NCBI GenBank assembly: GCA_013214965.1
Contig: JABSRU010000016.1
Location: 1 to 64,000 of the forward strand
From: Gammaproteobacteria bacterium
GTDB lineage: Bacteria; Pseudomonadota; Gammaproteobacteria; Enterobacterales; Psychrobiaceae
Length of the DNA: 64,000 bases
Direction: 5' to 3'
The notes below the pieces were generated by a model. It had not been told where the DNA came from. It saw only the letters and a list, made by a program, of their open reading frames with translations, and did no database searches. This document shows positions 7,888 to 16,219 of this stretch, piece after piece (within the stretch, counting starts at the first letter, position 1; each line of letters opens with the position of its first letter). Position numbers and translations under genes: made by a program.

Positions 7888-7921
7888 GGTATAATGGATA
7901 ATTAATATCATCCATTATACC
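7888..7921. promoter_or_regulatory. Perfect 12-bp palindrome between cysS and the DUF3581 gene
   Basis: GGTATAATGGAT-N10-ATCCATTATACC. The arms are perfect and contain TATAAT-like sequence, so this could be an operator over the promoter of the DUF3581 gene or a hairpin ending the cysS transcript. No T run follows, which argues against a simple intrinsic terminator. Confidence 0.5.
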
Positions 7922-7938
7922 CTAAATCAATGACTGAT

Positions 7939-9321
7939 TTATAGACGACGCCAACTGGTAACACCAGCACTGTCTTCTAACACAATACCTAAGGCGGTTA
8001 ACTCATCTCGAGCGGCATCAGCTGCGGCCCAATCTTTACTGGCACGGGCATCATTACGTTTAACGATTAACGCTTCGATCACGGCAACATCATCGTCACT
8101 ATCGCTCTCTCCCTGAAGAAAACTTTGTGGGTTTGATTGTAAAATACCTAAGACTGCGCCTAAGTAGACTAATATTGCGGCCAATTCAGCCGCTTTAGTC
8201 GGCTTGCTCTCTTTACAGCGGTTCATTTCTTTCGCTAATTCAAATAACACAGGCAGTGCTTCAGGGGTATTGAAATCATCATTCATTGCGACTTTAAAAC
8301 GCGTGACATAACTATTATCCATATCAACACCAGTCGCCGGCGTAATATCACGCAGTGCAGTATACAAACGCTCTAATGCTGCACGGCCTTGATGTAAATT
8401 ATCTTCTGAATAATTTAGCTGAGTCCGATAATGACCACTGATCAAGAAAAAGCGAATCGTTTCGCCATCAAAGGCTTTAAGCACATCGTCAATGGTAAAG
8501 AAATTACCCAGCGACTTAGACATTTTCTCTTTATTGACTTGCACCATGCCTGAGTGGATCCACGTATTGACATAATCAGTGTCATAGGCACAACAAGATT
8601 GCGCCACTTCATTTTCATGATGAGGGAATGTTAAGTCAGAGCCGCCACCGTGAATATCGAACTGCAAGCCTAAATGCTTGGCATTCATTGCCGAACATTC
8701 GATATGCCAACCTGGGCGCCCTTCACCCCACGGTGATGACCAACTCGGCTCACCGGGCTTAGCCATTTTCCATAATACAAAGTCCATCGGATTTTGTTTA
8801 TCTTGTACCACTTCAACCCGCGCGCCCGCTTGTAGCATATCAAGATCTTGACGGCTTAACAGGCCATAGTCTTTATAACTAGGCACCGAAAACAAAACAT
8901 CACCGTTGTCTGCAACATAGGCATGTTCACGGTCAATCAACCGCTGAACAAAATCAATGATTTCTGGAATATGGGTGGTAACTTTAGGCTCAACGTTAGG
9001 TTCAACCATATTGAGTGACTTAAAGTTATCATGCATTACTTTAGTAAAACGTTCAGTCAGGGCTAAATAATCTTCACCATTTTGGTTGGCACGGGCAATA
9101 ATTTTATCGTCAATGTCAGTAATGTTACGGACATAATTAACCTCATAACCGCTAAAACGTAAATAACGTACGATAGTATCAAACACGACAAATGTTCGAC
9201 CATGACCAATATGACACTTATCGTAAATGGTAATACCGCACACATACATACCAACTTTGCCAGGGGTAATGGGAGTGAATACTTCTTTTTGGCGCGTTAG
9301 CGTATTGTAAATCGACAGCAT
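7939..9321 (-). CDS. cysS: Cysteinyl-tRNA synthetase
   Basis: A 460-residue class I aminoacyl-tRNA synthetase that charges tRNA-Cys with cysteine. The HIGH motif appears as [10 protein letters not shown] near residue 34, and KMSKSLGN near residue 267. Zinc ligands are visible in YVCGIT, the IECSAMN block and FPHHENE. Length matches bacterial CysRS (about 460). The gene is divergent from ppiB, with about 180 bp between them for the two promoters. Confidence 0.98.
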   Translation of the reverse strand: MLSIYNTLTRQKEVFTPITPGKVGMYVCGITIYDKCHIGHGRTFVVFDTIVRYLRFSGYEVNYVRNITDIDDKIIARANQNGEDYLALTERFTKVMHDNFKSLNMVEPNVEPKVTTHIPEIIDFVQRLIDREHAYVADNGDVLFSVPSYKDYGLLSRQDLDMLQAGARVEVVQDKQNPMDFVLWKMAKPGEPSWSSPWGEGRPGWHIECSAMNAKHLGLQFDIHGGGSDLTFPHHENEVAQSCCAYDTDYVNTWIHSGMVQVNKEKMSKSLGNFFTIDDVLKAFDGETIRFFLISGHYRTQLNYSEDNLHQGRAALERLYTALRDITPATGVDMDNSYVTRFKVAMNDDFNTPEALPVLFELAKEMNRCKESKPTKAAELAAILVYLGAVLGILQSNPQSFLQGESDSDDDVAVIEALIVKRNDARASKDWAAADAARDELTALGIVLEDSAGVTSWRRL

Positions 9322-9502
9322 GCGTTAATAATTCCTATGATTTGCTTAAGATAAAGCGCCAAGTTTATCAGCTGAACCTTGATGCCTCAATTACCAGAAC
9401 CACTAATCGCGGCTATTTTGTAATTTTTTTAGCATATTAATTGCGATTAATACTAAACAAGGTAAAATTTGGCAGAATTTATAAAAATATAGGCAATAAA
9501 AC

Positions 9503-9997
9503 ATGATTACATTGTTCACCAATTTCGGTCAGATCAAAATCGAAACATTCGCAGACAAAGCACCTGAAACAGTGGCTAACTTTGAACAGTATGTTAAAGA
9601 TGGATTTTACAATAACACTATATTTCATCGTGTTATTGATGGTTTCATGATTCAAGGTGGTGGTTTCTCACCGGGTATGGAAGAGAAAGACACCGTATCT
9701 TGTGTTAAAAATGAAGCAAACAACGGATTGAAGAACACCAAAGGCACACTTGCCATGGCGCGTACTCAAGATCCGCATTCAGCCAGTGCTCAATTCTTTA
9801 TTAATGTATCTGACAATGATTTCTTAAACTTCACTAGCGAAACAACTCAAGGTTGGGGCTACTGTGTGTTTGCTCAAGTTGTTGAGGGAATGGATATTGT
9901 TGATAAGATTAGAGCCGTTAATACTAGCAACAGTGGCTACCATCAAGATGTCCCACAAGAAGATGTTCTTATCGAAAAAGCTGAAATAAGCGAATAA
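9503..9997 (+). CDS. ppiB: Peptidyl-prolyl cis-trans isomerase B (cyclophilin)
   Basis: A 164-residue cytoplasmic cyclophilin with no signal peptide. The active-site blocks [15 protein letters not shown] (Arg of the catalytic loop), the MART block, [10 protein letters not shown] and the Trp-containing [15 protein letters not shown] are present. It catalyses proline isomerisation in folding proteins. It is followed by a strong hairpin-T terminator and then lpxH on the same strand, the order found in many gammaproteobacteria. Confidence 0.97.
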   Translation: MITLFTNFGQIKIETFADKAPETVANFEQYVKDGFYNNTIFHRVIDGFMIQGGGFSPGMEEKDTVSCVKNEANNGLKNTKGTLAMARTQDPHSASAQFFINVSDNDFLNFTSETTQGWGYCVFAQVVEGMDIVDKIRAVNTSNSGYHQDVPQEDVLIEKAEISE

Positions 9998-10000
9998 ATA

Positions 10001-10030
10001 AAAAAGGCATCCTCGGGTGCCTTTTTATAC
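10001..10030 (+). terminator. Intrinsic terminator after ppiB
   Basis: AAAAAGGCATCC and GGTGCCTTTTT form a GC-containing stem with a very short loop, ending in a T run at 10022-10026. It begins four bases after the ppiB stop and ends right before lpxH. It may act partially so that some transcripts continue into lpxH. Confidence 0.85.
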
Positions 10031-10034
10031 TCCT

Positions 10035-10778
10035 ATGAAAAAAACTCTAATGATTGCAGATCTTCATTTAAGTGAAGACAGACCAGATATTACCGCGTTG
10101 TTTTTTGATTTTTTACAAACATCAGCGAGCCAAGCACAAGTACTCTATATTTTAGGTGATTTATTTGAGTATTGGATTGGTGATGACGACCCGAGCCCTT
10201 TTATTGCTCAAGTTGCCTTTGAGCTTAAAAAATTAGCAAATTTAGGCATTAAAATATATTTCATTCATGGCAATCGTGATTTTTTACTCGGTAAAAAATT
10301 CGCCAAAAAATCGGGGATGATATTATTGCCTGAGCATTATTGCATCGAGCTATATGGTCAACAAGTGTTAATTATGCACGGTGACACGTTATGCACCCTT
10401 GATGTTGAATATCAAAATTTTCGCCAAAAAAGTCGAAAAAAATGGTGGCAATGGATGATTCTATCGTTACCGTTATTTGTGCGACGAAAAATAGCCAATG
10501 ACGCGCGCCAACGCTCAGAAATGAACGGTAAGAGTAAATCAGTCGAAATAACCGATGTCACTCAACTTGATGTTGAAAAACAAATGTTAAATCATCAAGT
10601 CAGCCTGTTAATTCATGGCCATACTCATCGACCAGCCACCCATGAATTCACCTTAAATGGTACCAATGCTAAGCGTATTGTACTTGGTGACTGGTATACT
10701 CAAGGTAGTGTACTAGAGATAACGCCCGATCAAATGATCCTGAAAAATAGACCCTTTATGACAATAAATGATAAATAA
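10035..10778 (+). CDS. lpxH: UDP-2,3-diacylglucosamine pyrophosphatase
   Basis: A 247-residue calcineurin-like phosphoesterase that hydrolyses UDP-2,3-diacylglucosamine to lipid X in lipid A synthesis. Metal-site motifs in order: ADLHLSEDRPD, GDLFEYWIGDDD, HGNRDF, MHGDTLCT and HGHTHRP. The start is ATG 10035, because a GTG at 10017 lies in the ppiB terminator. There is no Shine-Dalgarno sequence in front of this ATG (the preceding bases are T-rich), which is odd for an essential gene. Confidence 0.95.
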   Translation: MKKTLMIADLHLSEDRPDITALFFDFLQTSASQAQVLYILGDLFEYWIGDDDPSPFIAQVAFELKKLANLGIKIYFIHGNRDFLLGKKFAKKSGMILLPEHYCIELYGQQVLIMHGDTLCTLDVEYQNFRQKSRKKWWQWMILSLPLFVRRKIANDARQRSEMNGKSKSVEITDVTQLDVEKQMLNHQVSLLIHGHTHRPATHEFTLNGTNAKRIVLGDWYTQGSVLEITPDQMILKNRPFMTINDK

Positions 10779-10852
10779 AATTTACTTTAGGGAACCCCTT
10801 GGCTATTATGCCGTCCAAGGATTTATCAAGCGTATAAAAGTTAAGAGGAATA

Positions 10853-11221
10853 ATGAAGTTTAAATCACTTTCAAAATGGCTGCTATTAGCCAGTTTCGCC
10901 GTCACCTTGCCATCGTGTGCTTTTGTTGACTGGTTAGTCTACAAGCAAGATTTACCACAAGGTAACTTCCTAGAATCTAAAGACATTGAAAAACTTCGTG
11001 TTGAAATGAGCAAAGAACAAGTCTCATTTCTCATTGGCCGCCCCGTGGTTGATGACACTTTTGGTGGCGATACTTGGCATTATGTTTATCATTTTAAATC
11101 AGGCCAAAATGCTAAAATTGTTCATAAAGAGTTTATATTAACCTTCGTTAATAACAAACTCACCACCGCTGTTGGTGATTATGAATTAAATGAAGCGTTT
11201 AATACTCCGATCAAAAAATAG
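10853..11221 (+). CDS. bamE: Outer membrane protein assembly factor BamE (SmpA)
   Basis: A 122-residue lipoprotein with a signal peptide ending in the lipobox L-P-S-C (Cys about residue 22), then the BamE/SmpA fold: LESKDIEKLRVEMSKEQVSFLIGRPVVDDTFGGDTWHYVYHF. BamE is an accessory lipoprotein of the BAM complex that inserts beta-barrel proteins in the outer membrane. AGAGGAA lies just before the ATG. A bidirectional terminator follows. Confidence 0.93.
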   Translation: MKFKSLSKWLLLASFAVTLPSCAFVDWLVYKQDLPQGNFLESKDIEKLRVEMSKEQVSFLIGRPVVDDTFGGDTWHYVYHFKSGQNAKIVHKEFILTFVNNKLTTAVGDYELNEAFNTPIKK

Positions 11222-11237
11222 CAGTATGAGCTCAATA

Positions 11238-11269
11238 AAAAGGTCGCTAATGAATATTAGCGGCCTTTT
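11238..11269. terminator. Bidirectional terminator between bamE and the DUF4136 gene
   Basis: AAAAGGTCGCTAAT and ATTAGCGGCCTTTT form a 14-bp stem with one G-T wobble and a 4-base loop. A-rich and T-rich flanks on both sides let it end transcription from bamE (+) and from the convergent gene (-). Confidence 0.88.
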
Positions 11270-11278
11270 CTATTGCTA

Positions 11279-11845
11279 TCAGCTCCGTGGTGGGAATTGA
11301 GTCAAAATAGTGGTGACCGTTTGATTAATATCAGCAGTTCGTTGCTGTGGCGTTCGCTTCGTCGTTAATCTTGCTCCTTTAGAGCCACGCCAAATCAGTT
11401 GTTCTTTATTGCTGATGAAATCAATTACCAACGTCCCTTCTTTGTACTCTCTGGTTTGACGATAAAAATCATAACTCCAACCGACATGGTTACTGTGGTA
11501 ATGATGACCAAAATTCCAATAAAAACCATGGGTCGGTTCAATCGCTCGCTCACGCTTGGTCTTAATTGCCGCATGATAATTAACCAATACATCAGCCTGC
11601 GCCGGTGCAACTTTAGTTAAGCCCTTTTGCGATAATGTGTTATCGATGGCATCAATCATGCGACGATGGGAGATATCACTTAAATAATAGCTGTTATCGT
11701 CACTTGATTTTTTCGATTCTACAACCCAAGCGTAAGTGGAAATTCTAGAGAAATTAACTGAGTTATCATAGTCATAATTAGCGGTTGTTTGACAGCCTGC
11801 CAAACTAAGACACAATAACAAGCCTACAATCATTTTAGTGTTCAT
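11279..11845 (-). CDS. DUF4136 domain lipoprotein
   Basis: A 188-residue lipoprotein: signal peptide with lipobox L-A-G-C (Cys about residue 18), then a DUF4136 domain starting YDYDNSVNFSRISTYAWV and continuing through DIDVLVNYHAAIKTKR-like and GTLVIDFISNKEQLIWRGSKGA blocks. Such proteins are periplasmic-facing lipoproteins of unknown function. GGAGATAA precedes the start. It is 29 bases downstream of an unrecognised gene and has a Fur-box-like sequence immediately upstream. Confidence 0.85.
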   Translation of the reverse strand: MNTKMIVGLLLCLSLAGCQTTANYDYDNSVNFSRISTYAWVVESKKSSDDNSYYLSDISHRRMIDAIDNTLSQKGLTKVAPAQADVLVNYHAAIKTKRERAIEPTHGFYWNFGHHYHSNHVGWSYDFYRQTREYKEGTLVIDFISNKEQLIWRGSKGARLTTKRTPQQRTADINQTVTTILTQFPPRS

Positions 11846-11859
11846 TTTATTTATCTCCT

Positions 11860-11878
11860 GATAATGATTATCAATTAA
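11860..11878 (-). promoter_or_regulatory. Fur-box-like sequence
   Basis: GATAATGATTATCAATTAA matches 14 of 19 positions of the classical Fur consensus (GATAATGATAATCATTATC), including the whole left half. It lies 15 bases upstream of the DUF4136 lipoprotein start and touches the stop of the previous gene. Iron control is possible but the right half is poor. Confidence 0.35.
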
Positions 11879-12348
11879 ATAATAGGATAACTTAACTTAC
11901 GCTGACTATCGACTAATATTGGATATTCACCAATAAGCCCCGCGTCAATATCATCGGTAAAAGGCGCCAAATAAAGGTCCGCCTGTTCCTGATATTGTCG
12001 ATATAGCCAATGATCGAGCTGTTTCCTAGATGGATAAAGTAACGGGGTGAAATTATGATGATTTTCGACGATAAGTTGACAATTATGGAGGGGTTTACCA
12101 TTGTCTAAATCCCAACTCACCTCATGATCATGATGAACAACCCGTAACAATGATAAAAATCCAATGCCATGGCCATGAAAGGTGGTAAAAGTCGGCGCGA
12201 TAATATGCGCCCCTTTCGTGGTTACAAAACAGACTTTCTCTTTATCAACACTGACCACATTACGAATGTGTAAACGTTGATGACCCGTTTGTTTTAATAC
12301 CTTATTAACCAAAGCAATCCAATCGCGAGCATGAAATTCAAGATACAT
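11875..12348 (-). CDS. Unrecognised 157-residue protein
   Basis: I do not recognise this protein. It is rich in His and aromatic residues, with no signal peptide or membrane segment. Visible features include a His-rich middle (RVVHHDHEVSWDLD, ENHHNF), a TFHGHGIGFLSLLR block and a C-terminal acidic stretch (FTDDIDAGLIGEY). A clear AGGAGGT ribosome site lies upstream on the minus strand, so it is very probably translated. It precedes the DUF4136 lipoprotein gene, and the two may form a short operon. The His clusters might bind metal, which would fit the Fur-like box, but this is a guess. Confidence 0.6.
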   Translation of the reverse strand: MYLEFHARDWIALVNKVLKQTGHQRLHIRNVVSVDKEKVCFVTTKGAHIIAPTFTTFHGHGIGFLSLLRVVHHDHEVSWDLDNGKPLHNCQLIVENHHNFTPLLYPSRKQLDHWLYRQYQEQADLYLAPFTDDIDAGLIGEYPILVDSQRKLSYPII

Positions 12349-12389
12349 ATTGACCTCCTATATATACCCATAATCAATGGCATGGGTAA

Positions 12390-12429
12390 ACCCAAGCCAC
12401 TGATAAAGTGTTTATTTCATCGCTTGGGT
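12390..12429. other. 8-bp inverted repeat downstream of the S46 peptidase gene
   Basis: ACCCAAGC (12390-12397) and GCTTGGGT (12422-12429) could pair, with a smaller CACT/AGTG stem in the loop. No T tract follows on the minus strand; it may be a weak terminator for the peptidase gene. Confidence 0.35.
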
Positions 12430-12452
12430 ATGCTCATCCTTTATTCATTGAT

Positions 12453-14627
12453 TTATTCGTCAACGATGTCCATCTCTTGCAACAGATTATCAGCACCAGA
12501 AACATGCTCCATGATCCACAACATATAACGACTGTCTAAATGAATAGACCGCGAAATTTTTGGATCAAAATCCCAATCACTAATAATGCTTTCATATACA
12601 CCGTCAAATAACAAACCTACCAATTGAGCTTTTGCATTTAATGTCGGTGAACCTGAGTTTCCTCCTGTTGTATCAACAGTACTTAAAAAGTTTAACGGTA
12701 CAGAACCAATACCTTTATTATAGTAGCGACCGTAGGTTTTATCCACAATAGCCTGGCGCTCTGCGACTGTAATATCAAACTCTTCATCGCCAGCAATGTA
12801 TTTGTCTAACTTTCCTTCAAGGGTCGTAAATGGTGTCGCGTACAAACCATCCTTTGGGGAATAGCCTTTAACATTGCCGTATGTCACACGCAAACTGCTA
12901 TTAGCGTCAGCATAAACCGCTTGTCCTAAGCTTTTCTTGTAAGCAATTAAGGCAGCCATATAGTTTGGTCGTACTTTCTGAAATAATCCGGCCCGTTCTT
13001 TATCTTCTTTTTCTTGCGCCATTTGAGTATCGTACATCGCAACGGCATATTTTATGAAGGGATCATCCGACGATTGAAACTGCTCAACCGATGCGGTTAA
13101 CCAAGCCATTCGTTTACTTTCATCACCTAAACGAGTTTGTTGATACATCGCTTTTAGGCGACCGGTCAATGCCGGCATTTCGGTGTTAGCCTTAATATGA
13201 TAAAATCTATCAAAGGCACTTACACGTTCGGTTTTAGCCATCGCCAAATAATATTTCATAAAATGAGTCACTATTTCACGATCGACTTGAGCATCATAAC
13301 GTTTAGAAATACGCTTAATGCCTTGAGCGAAACGAGTCATGTCACGTACTTGATAACCGAGCTCGCGCTCAGCATCCGGTTTGGTTTTTTCTTGCGCTAA
13401 ACGATACAATTTTTGTGCAACTGACATCATAGCACTGCGATTCATGTAACCAAAAATAAGCTCACGAATTTGGTGTTGACGATCATCCTTGACCAAATCG
13501 GCTAATTGTTCAATCGACTGACTATACTGTTTTTGACGAGTGCTATCACTGTTAATCCAGCGCTTTAGCTGCGCTTCTAAAGTCAGCTTACGGGTTAACA
13601 TATCGCCTTTTTGATAACTGGCAATCATGGATCCATAGTTTTTTGCGTAATTAGCTAAACCAGCCAATGTGCTTAAATACTTAACATTAGCGGCACTGCC
13701 TTTAGGCGCCACCCGTTTAATGATCTCCATACTCTCTTCACGATATCGCTTAGCCGTCGGGTAAACCCATTCAAACTGATTACTTACTTCATCGGCGATA
13801 CGATAACGGTTAGTACGTCCAGGATAACCAGCAACCATCACAAAATCACCATCATTTAGGCCTTTAGCAGAAACCTGTAAATGTGATTTAGGCTGGTAAG
13901 GGACATTTTTTTTACTAAAATCAGCAGGCTGCCCTTTAGGATTAACATAAGCGCGATAAAACGACCAATCGCCAGTATGGCGCGGCCACATCCAGTTATC
14001 TGTGTCACCACCGAACTTGCCAATATTACTCGGCGGCGCATACACGAGTCTTACGTCACGAATTTCCAATTGTTTAATCAGATAATAAGATAACCCGCCA
14101 TGATAGCTATAAGTAGAGCAACGATATCCTGGCGATTTTTCACAGGCAGCAACTAATGATTTTTGACGTTGTTCAATCATTTTATAGCGAGCTTCGCCGG
14201 ATAAATTATCGTTAAGATTAGCCATGATTAATGCCGTGACATCGGTCAACTCTTCGGTCACGTAAATCCGAGAGCCTGGCGCTGCGGGTAGCTCACCCTC
14301 GAATGACTCAGAAATAAAACCTTTGTTAATCAAGTTATTATCTTTCGTGGAGTTATATTGAATACTGCCATAAGCACAATGATGATTGGTCACCGCCAAG
14401 CCTTGGCTTGATACAAATGAAGCAGTACATCCCCCTAAACTAATCACTGCATTCATCGGAAATTCAGTTAAAGTAGACAATGTTTCAGGGTTAATGTTCA
14501 GTCCACGATCAAGTAATTGCTGTTTAATCAGCGGCAATTGATGTGGTTGCCACATCCCTTCATCAGCGATAGCAAGCGATGTGGTCAACATAAGACCAAT
14601 CATGACCAAGCCAAATTTGTTTTTCAT
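12453..14627 (-). CDS. S46-family dipeptidyl-peptidase (DPP7/DPP11 type)
   Basis: A 724-residue secreted or periplasmic serine exopeptidase with a signal peptide ending near residue 21. The chymotrypsin-like halves are visible: the catalytic His in TNHHCAYG (about residue 83), and GGNSGSP with the nucleophile near Ser658. S46 enzymes remove dipeptides from peptide N-termini, important in bacteria that live on protein. Eighteen residues after the Ser is a Gly (in LLFDGVY), the position that in the characterised enzymes is Gly in DPP7 and Arg in DPP11, so I predict preference for hydrophobic rather than acidic P1 residues. It is transcribed away from the nupC-type gene. Confidence 0.92.
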   Translation of the reverse strand: MKNKFGLVMIGLMLTTSLAIADEGMWQPHQLPLIKQQLLDRGLNINPETLSTLTEFPMNAVISLGGCTASFVSSQGLAVTNHHCAYGSIQYNSTKDNNLINKGFISESFEGELPAAPGSRIYVTEELTDVTALIMANLNDNLSGEARYKMIEQRQKSLVAACEKSPGYRCSTYSYHGGLSYYLIKQLEIRDVRLVYAPPSNIGKFGGDTDNWMWPRHTGDWSFYRAYVNPKGQPADFSKKNVPYQPKSHLQVSAKGLNDGDFVMVAGYPGRTNRYRIADEVSNQFEWVYPTAKRYREESMEIIKRVAPKGSAANVKYLSTLAGLANYAKNYGSMIASYQKGDMLTRKLTLEAQLKRWINSDSTRQKQYSQSIEQLADLVKDDRQHQIRELIFGYMNRSAMMSVAQKLYRLAQEKTKPDAERELGYQVRDMTRFAQGIKRISKRYDAQVDREIVTHFMKYYLAMAKTERVSAFDRFYHIKANTEMPALTGRLKAMYQQTRLGDESKRMAWLTASVEQFQSSDDPFIKYAVAMYDTQMAQEKEDKERAGLFQKVRPNYMAALIAYKKSLGQAVYADANSSLRVTYGNVKGYSPKDGLYATPFTTLEGKLDKYIAGDEEFDITVAERQAIVDKTYGRYYNKGIGSVPLNFLSTVDTTGGNSGSPTLNAKAQLVGLLFDGVYESIISDWDFDPKISRSIHLDSRYMLWIMEHVSGADNLLQEMDIVDE

Positions 14628-14858
14628 TAATATACCTTAACATTCAGAGAATAACAGACCCATAGAAAATACACTGTTAAGGGCTAAAAATCATGTCAAC
14701 AAAGAGTTTTTGTTGATTTTATTTTTGTGAGGCTATTCAAGTATTAACTATTTTTTATTACTATTAGCGTGCTTTAAAATTGATAAAAGCTAAACTAGCA
14801 AAAGACTCTAGGCCTGTGGCCAAGAAATATAATAATTATAACCGGGAGCGTGACACAA

Positions 14859-16097
14859 ATGAACATTGTTATGGGGATTATTGGCATTATATCGCTGATA
14901 ACCATTGCTTTAATATTCTCAGAAAATCGTAAGGCTATTAATTTAAGAACCGTTACGATAGCCTTTGCTATTCAGGCCTGTTTTGGTGCTTTCGTTTTAT
15001 ATATCCCAGCGGGTCAGGCGGTTTTATCCTCGGTCGCCAGTGGTGTTCAAGCGGTCATTGATAGTGCTCAGGCTGGTTTAAACTTCTTATTTGGCGGTTT
15101 AGTCAGCGATAAAATGTTTGAAGTATTTGGTGGTGGCGGTTTTGTCTTCGCACTACGTGTGTTGCCTATTATTATCTTTTTCTCTTCATTGATTGCAGTT
15201 CTCTATTACCTTGGTGTGATGCAATTTGTGGTCAAAATTATTGGTGGCGCTTTACAAAAGATGCTCCAAATTAGCCGAACTGAATCACTGTCAGCCACGG
15301 CCAATGTTTTTGTTGGTCAAACAGAGGCGCCATTAGTGGTTAAGCCTTTTATCGCCAACATGACCCGCTCTGAGCTATTTGCTGTGATGGTCGGCGGTTT
15401 AGCATCAGTGGCAGGCTCGGTGCTAGCAGGCTATGCCAGCCTTGGTGTCGAACTCAAGTATTTAGTAGCCGCGTCATTTATGGCTGCCCCTGGCGGTTTA
15501 TTAATGGCTAAATTAATGGTACCGGAGACACAAACTCCGACCGAAAAGATGGAAGAGACAGATCAAGACTTGCAACCTGCTAACGTCATTGATGCGGCAG
15601 CATCAGGAGCGGCTTCGGGTTTACAGTTATCCCTAAATGTAGGCGCCATGTTACTGGCCTTCATTGGCTTAATTGCATTAATGAATACGATGGTCGGCGC
15701 ATTAGCCAGCCTCCTTGGCTTTGATGGCGTCACTATTCAACAGATTCTAGGCTACGCCTTTGCACCGTTAGCTTTTTTAATTGGTGTGCCATGGCATGAA
15801 GCAATTCAAGCGGGTAGCTTTATCGGTCAAAAAATTGTGGTCAATGAGTTCGTTGCTTACATTGATTTTATTACAGTCAAAGACAGCCTTTCGCAACATA
15901 CCCAAGCTATCATTACCTTTGCTTTATGTGGCTTTGCCAATTTATCATCTATTGCAATTTTACTCGGCGGCCTCGGGGCAATGGCTCCATCTCGCCGCAC
16001 AGAGTTAGCGCAATTAGGAATGAAAGCAGTGCTTGCTGGTACCCTATCAAATTTAATGAGTGCAACCCTTGCTGGTTTGTTTCTTTCACTCAGCTAG
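14859..16097 (+). CDS. Concentrative nucleoside transporter (NupC/CNT family)
   Basis: A 412-residue inner-membrane transporter. Family blocks include the GGGFVFALRVLP region, SATANVFVGQTEAPLVVKPF (nucleoside and cation binding), a SVAGSVLAGY block and CGFANLSSIAILLGGLGAMAP. CNT proteins import nucleosides with Na+ or H+. The start is ATG 14859, ten bases after GGGAG; a GTG at 14850 is too close to that site. The 230-bp gap before it is divergent with the S46 peptidase, so both promoters lie there. Confidence 0.93.
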   Translation: MNIVMGIIGIISLITIALIFSENRKAINLRTVTIAFAIQACFGAFVLYIPAGQAVLSSVASGVQAVIDSAQAGLNFLFGGLVSDKMFEVFGGGGFVFALRVLPIIIFFSSLIAVLYYLGVMQFVVKIIGGALQKMLQISRTESLSATANVFVGQTEAPLVVKPFIANMTRSELFAVMVGGLASVAGSVLAGYASLGVELKYLVAASFMAAPGGLLMAKLMVPETQTPTEKMEETDQDLQPANVIDAAASGAASGLQLSLNVGAMLLAFIGLIALMNTMVGALASLLGFDGVTIQQILGYAFAPLAFLIGVPWHEAIQAGSFIGQKIVVNEFVAYIDFITVKDSLSQHTQAIITFALCGFANLSSIAILLGGLGAMAPSRRTELAQLGMKAVLAGTLSNLMSATLAGLFLSLS

Positions 16098-16112
16098 TAC
16101 TCAGCCTGAATA

Positions 16113-16133
16113 CCCCCTAATTATTTTTAGGGG
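16113..16133 (+). terminator. Hairpin after the nucleoside transporter gene
   Basis: CCCCTA-N8-TAGGGG gives a 6-bp GC-rich stem 16 bases after the stop codon. It has only a weak T content afterward, so termination strength is uncertain. Confidence 0.5.
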
Positions 16134-16219
16134 ACTTCACTTCTCAAAAAACGATTGTATATCTTCAATAGCTTGCTAATATATCGCTCGGCTAATCAAT
16201 TATAATAACCGAGTTGCAC

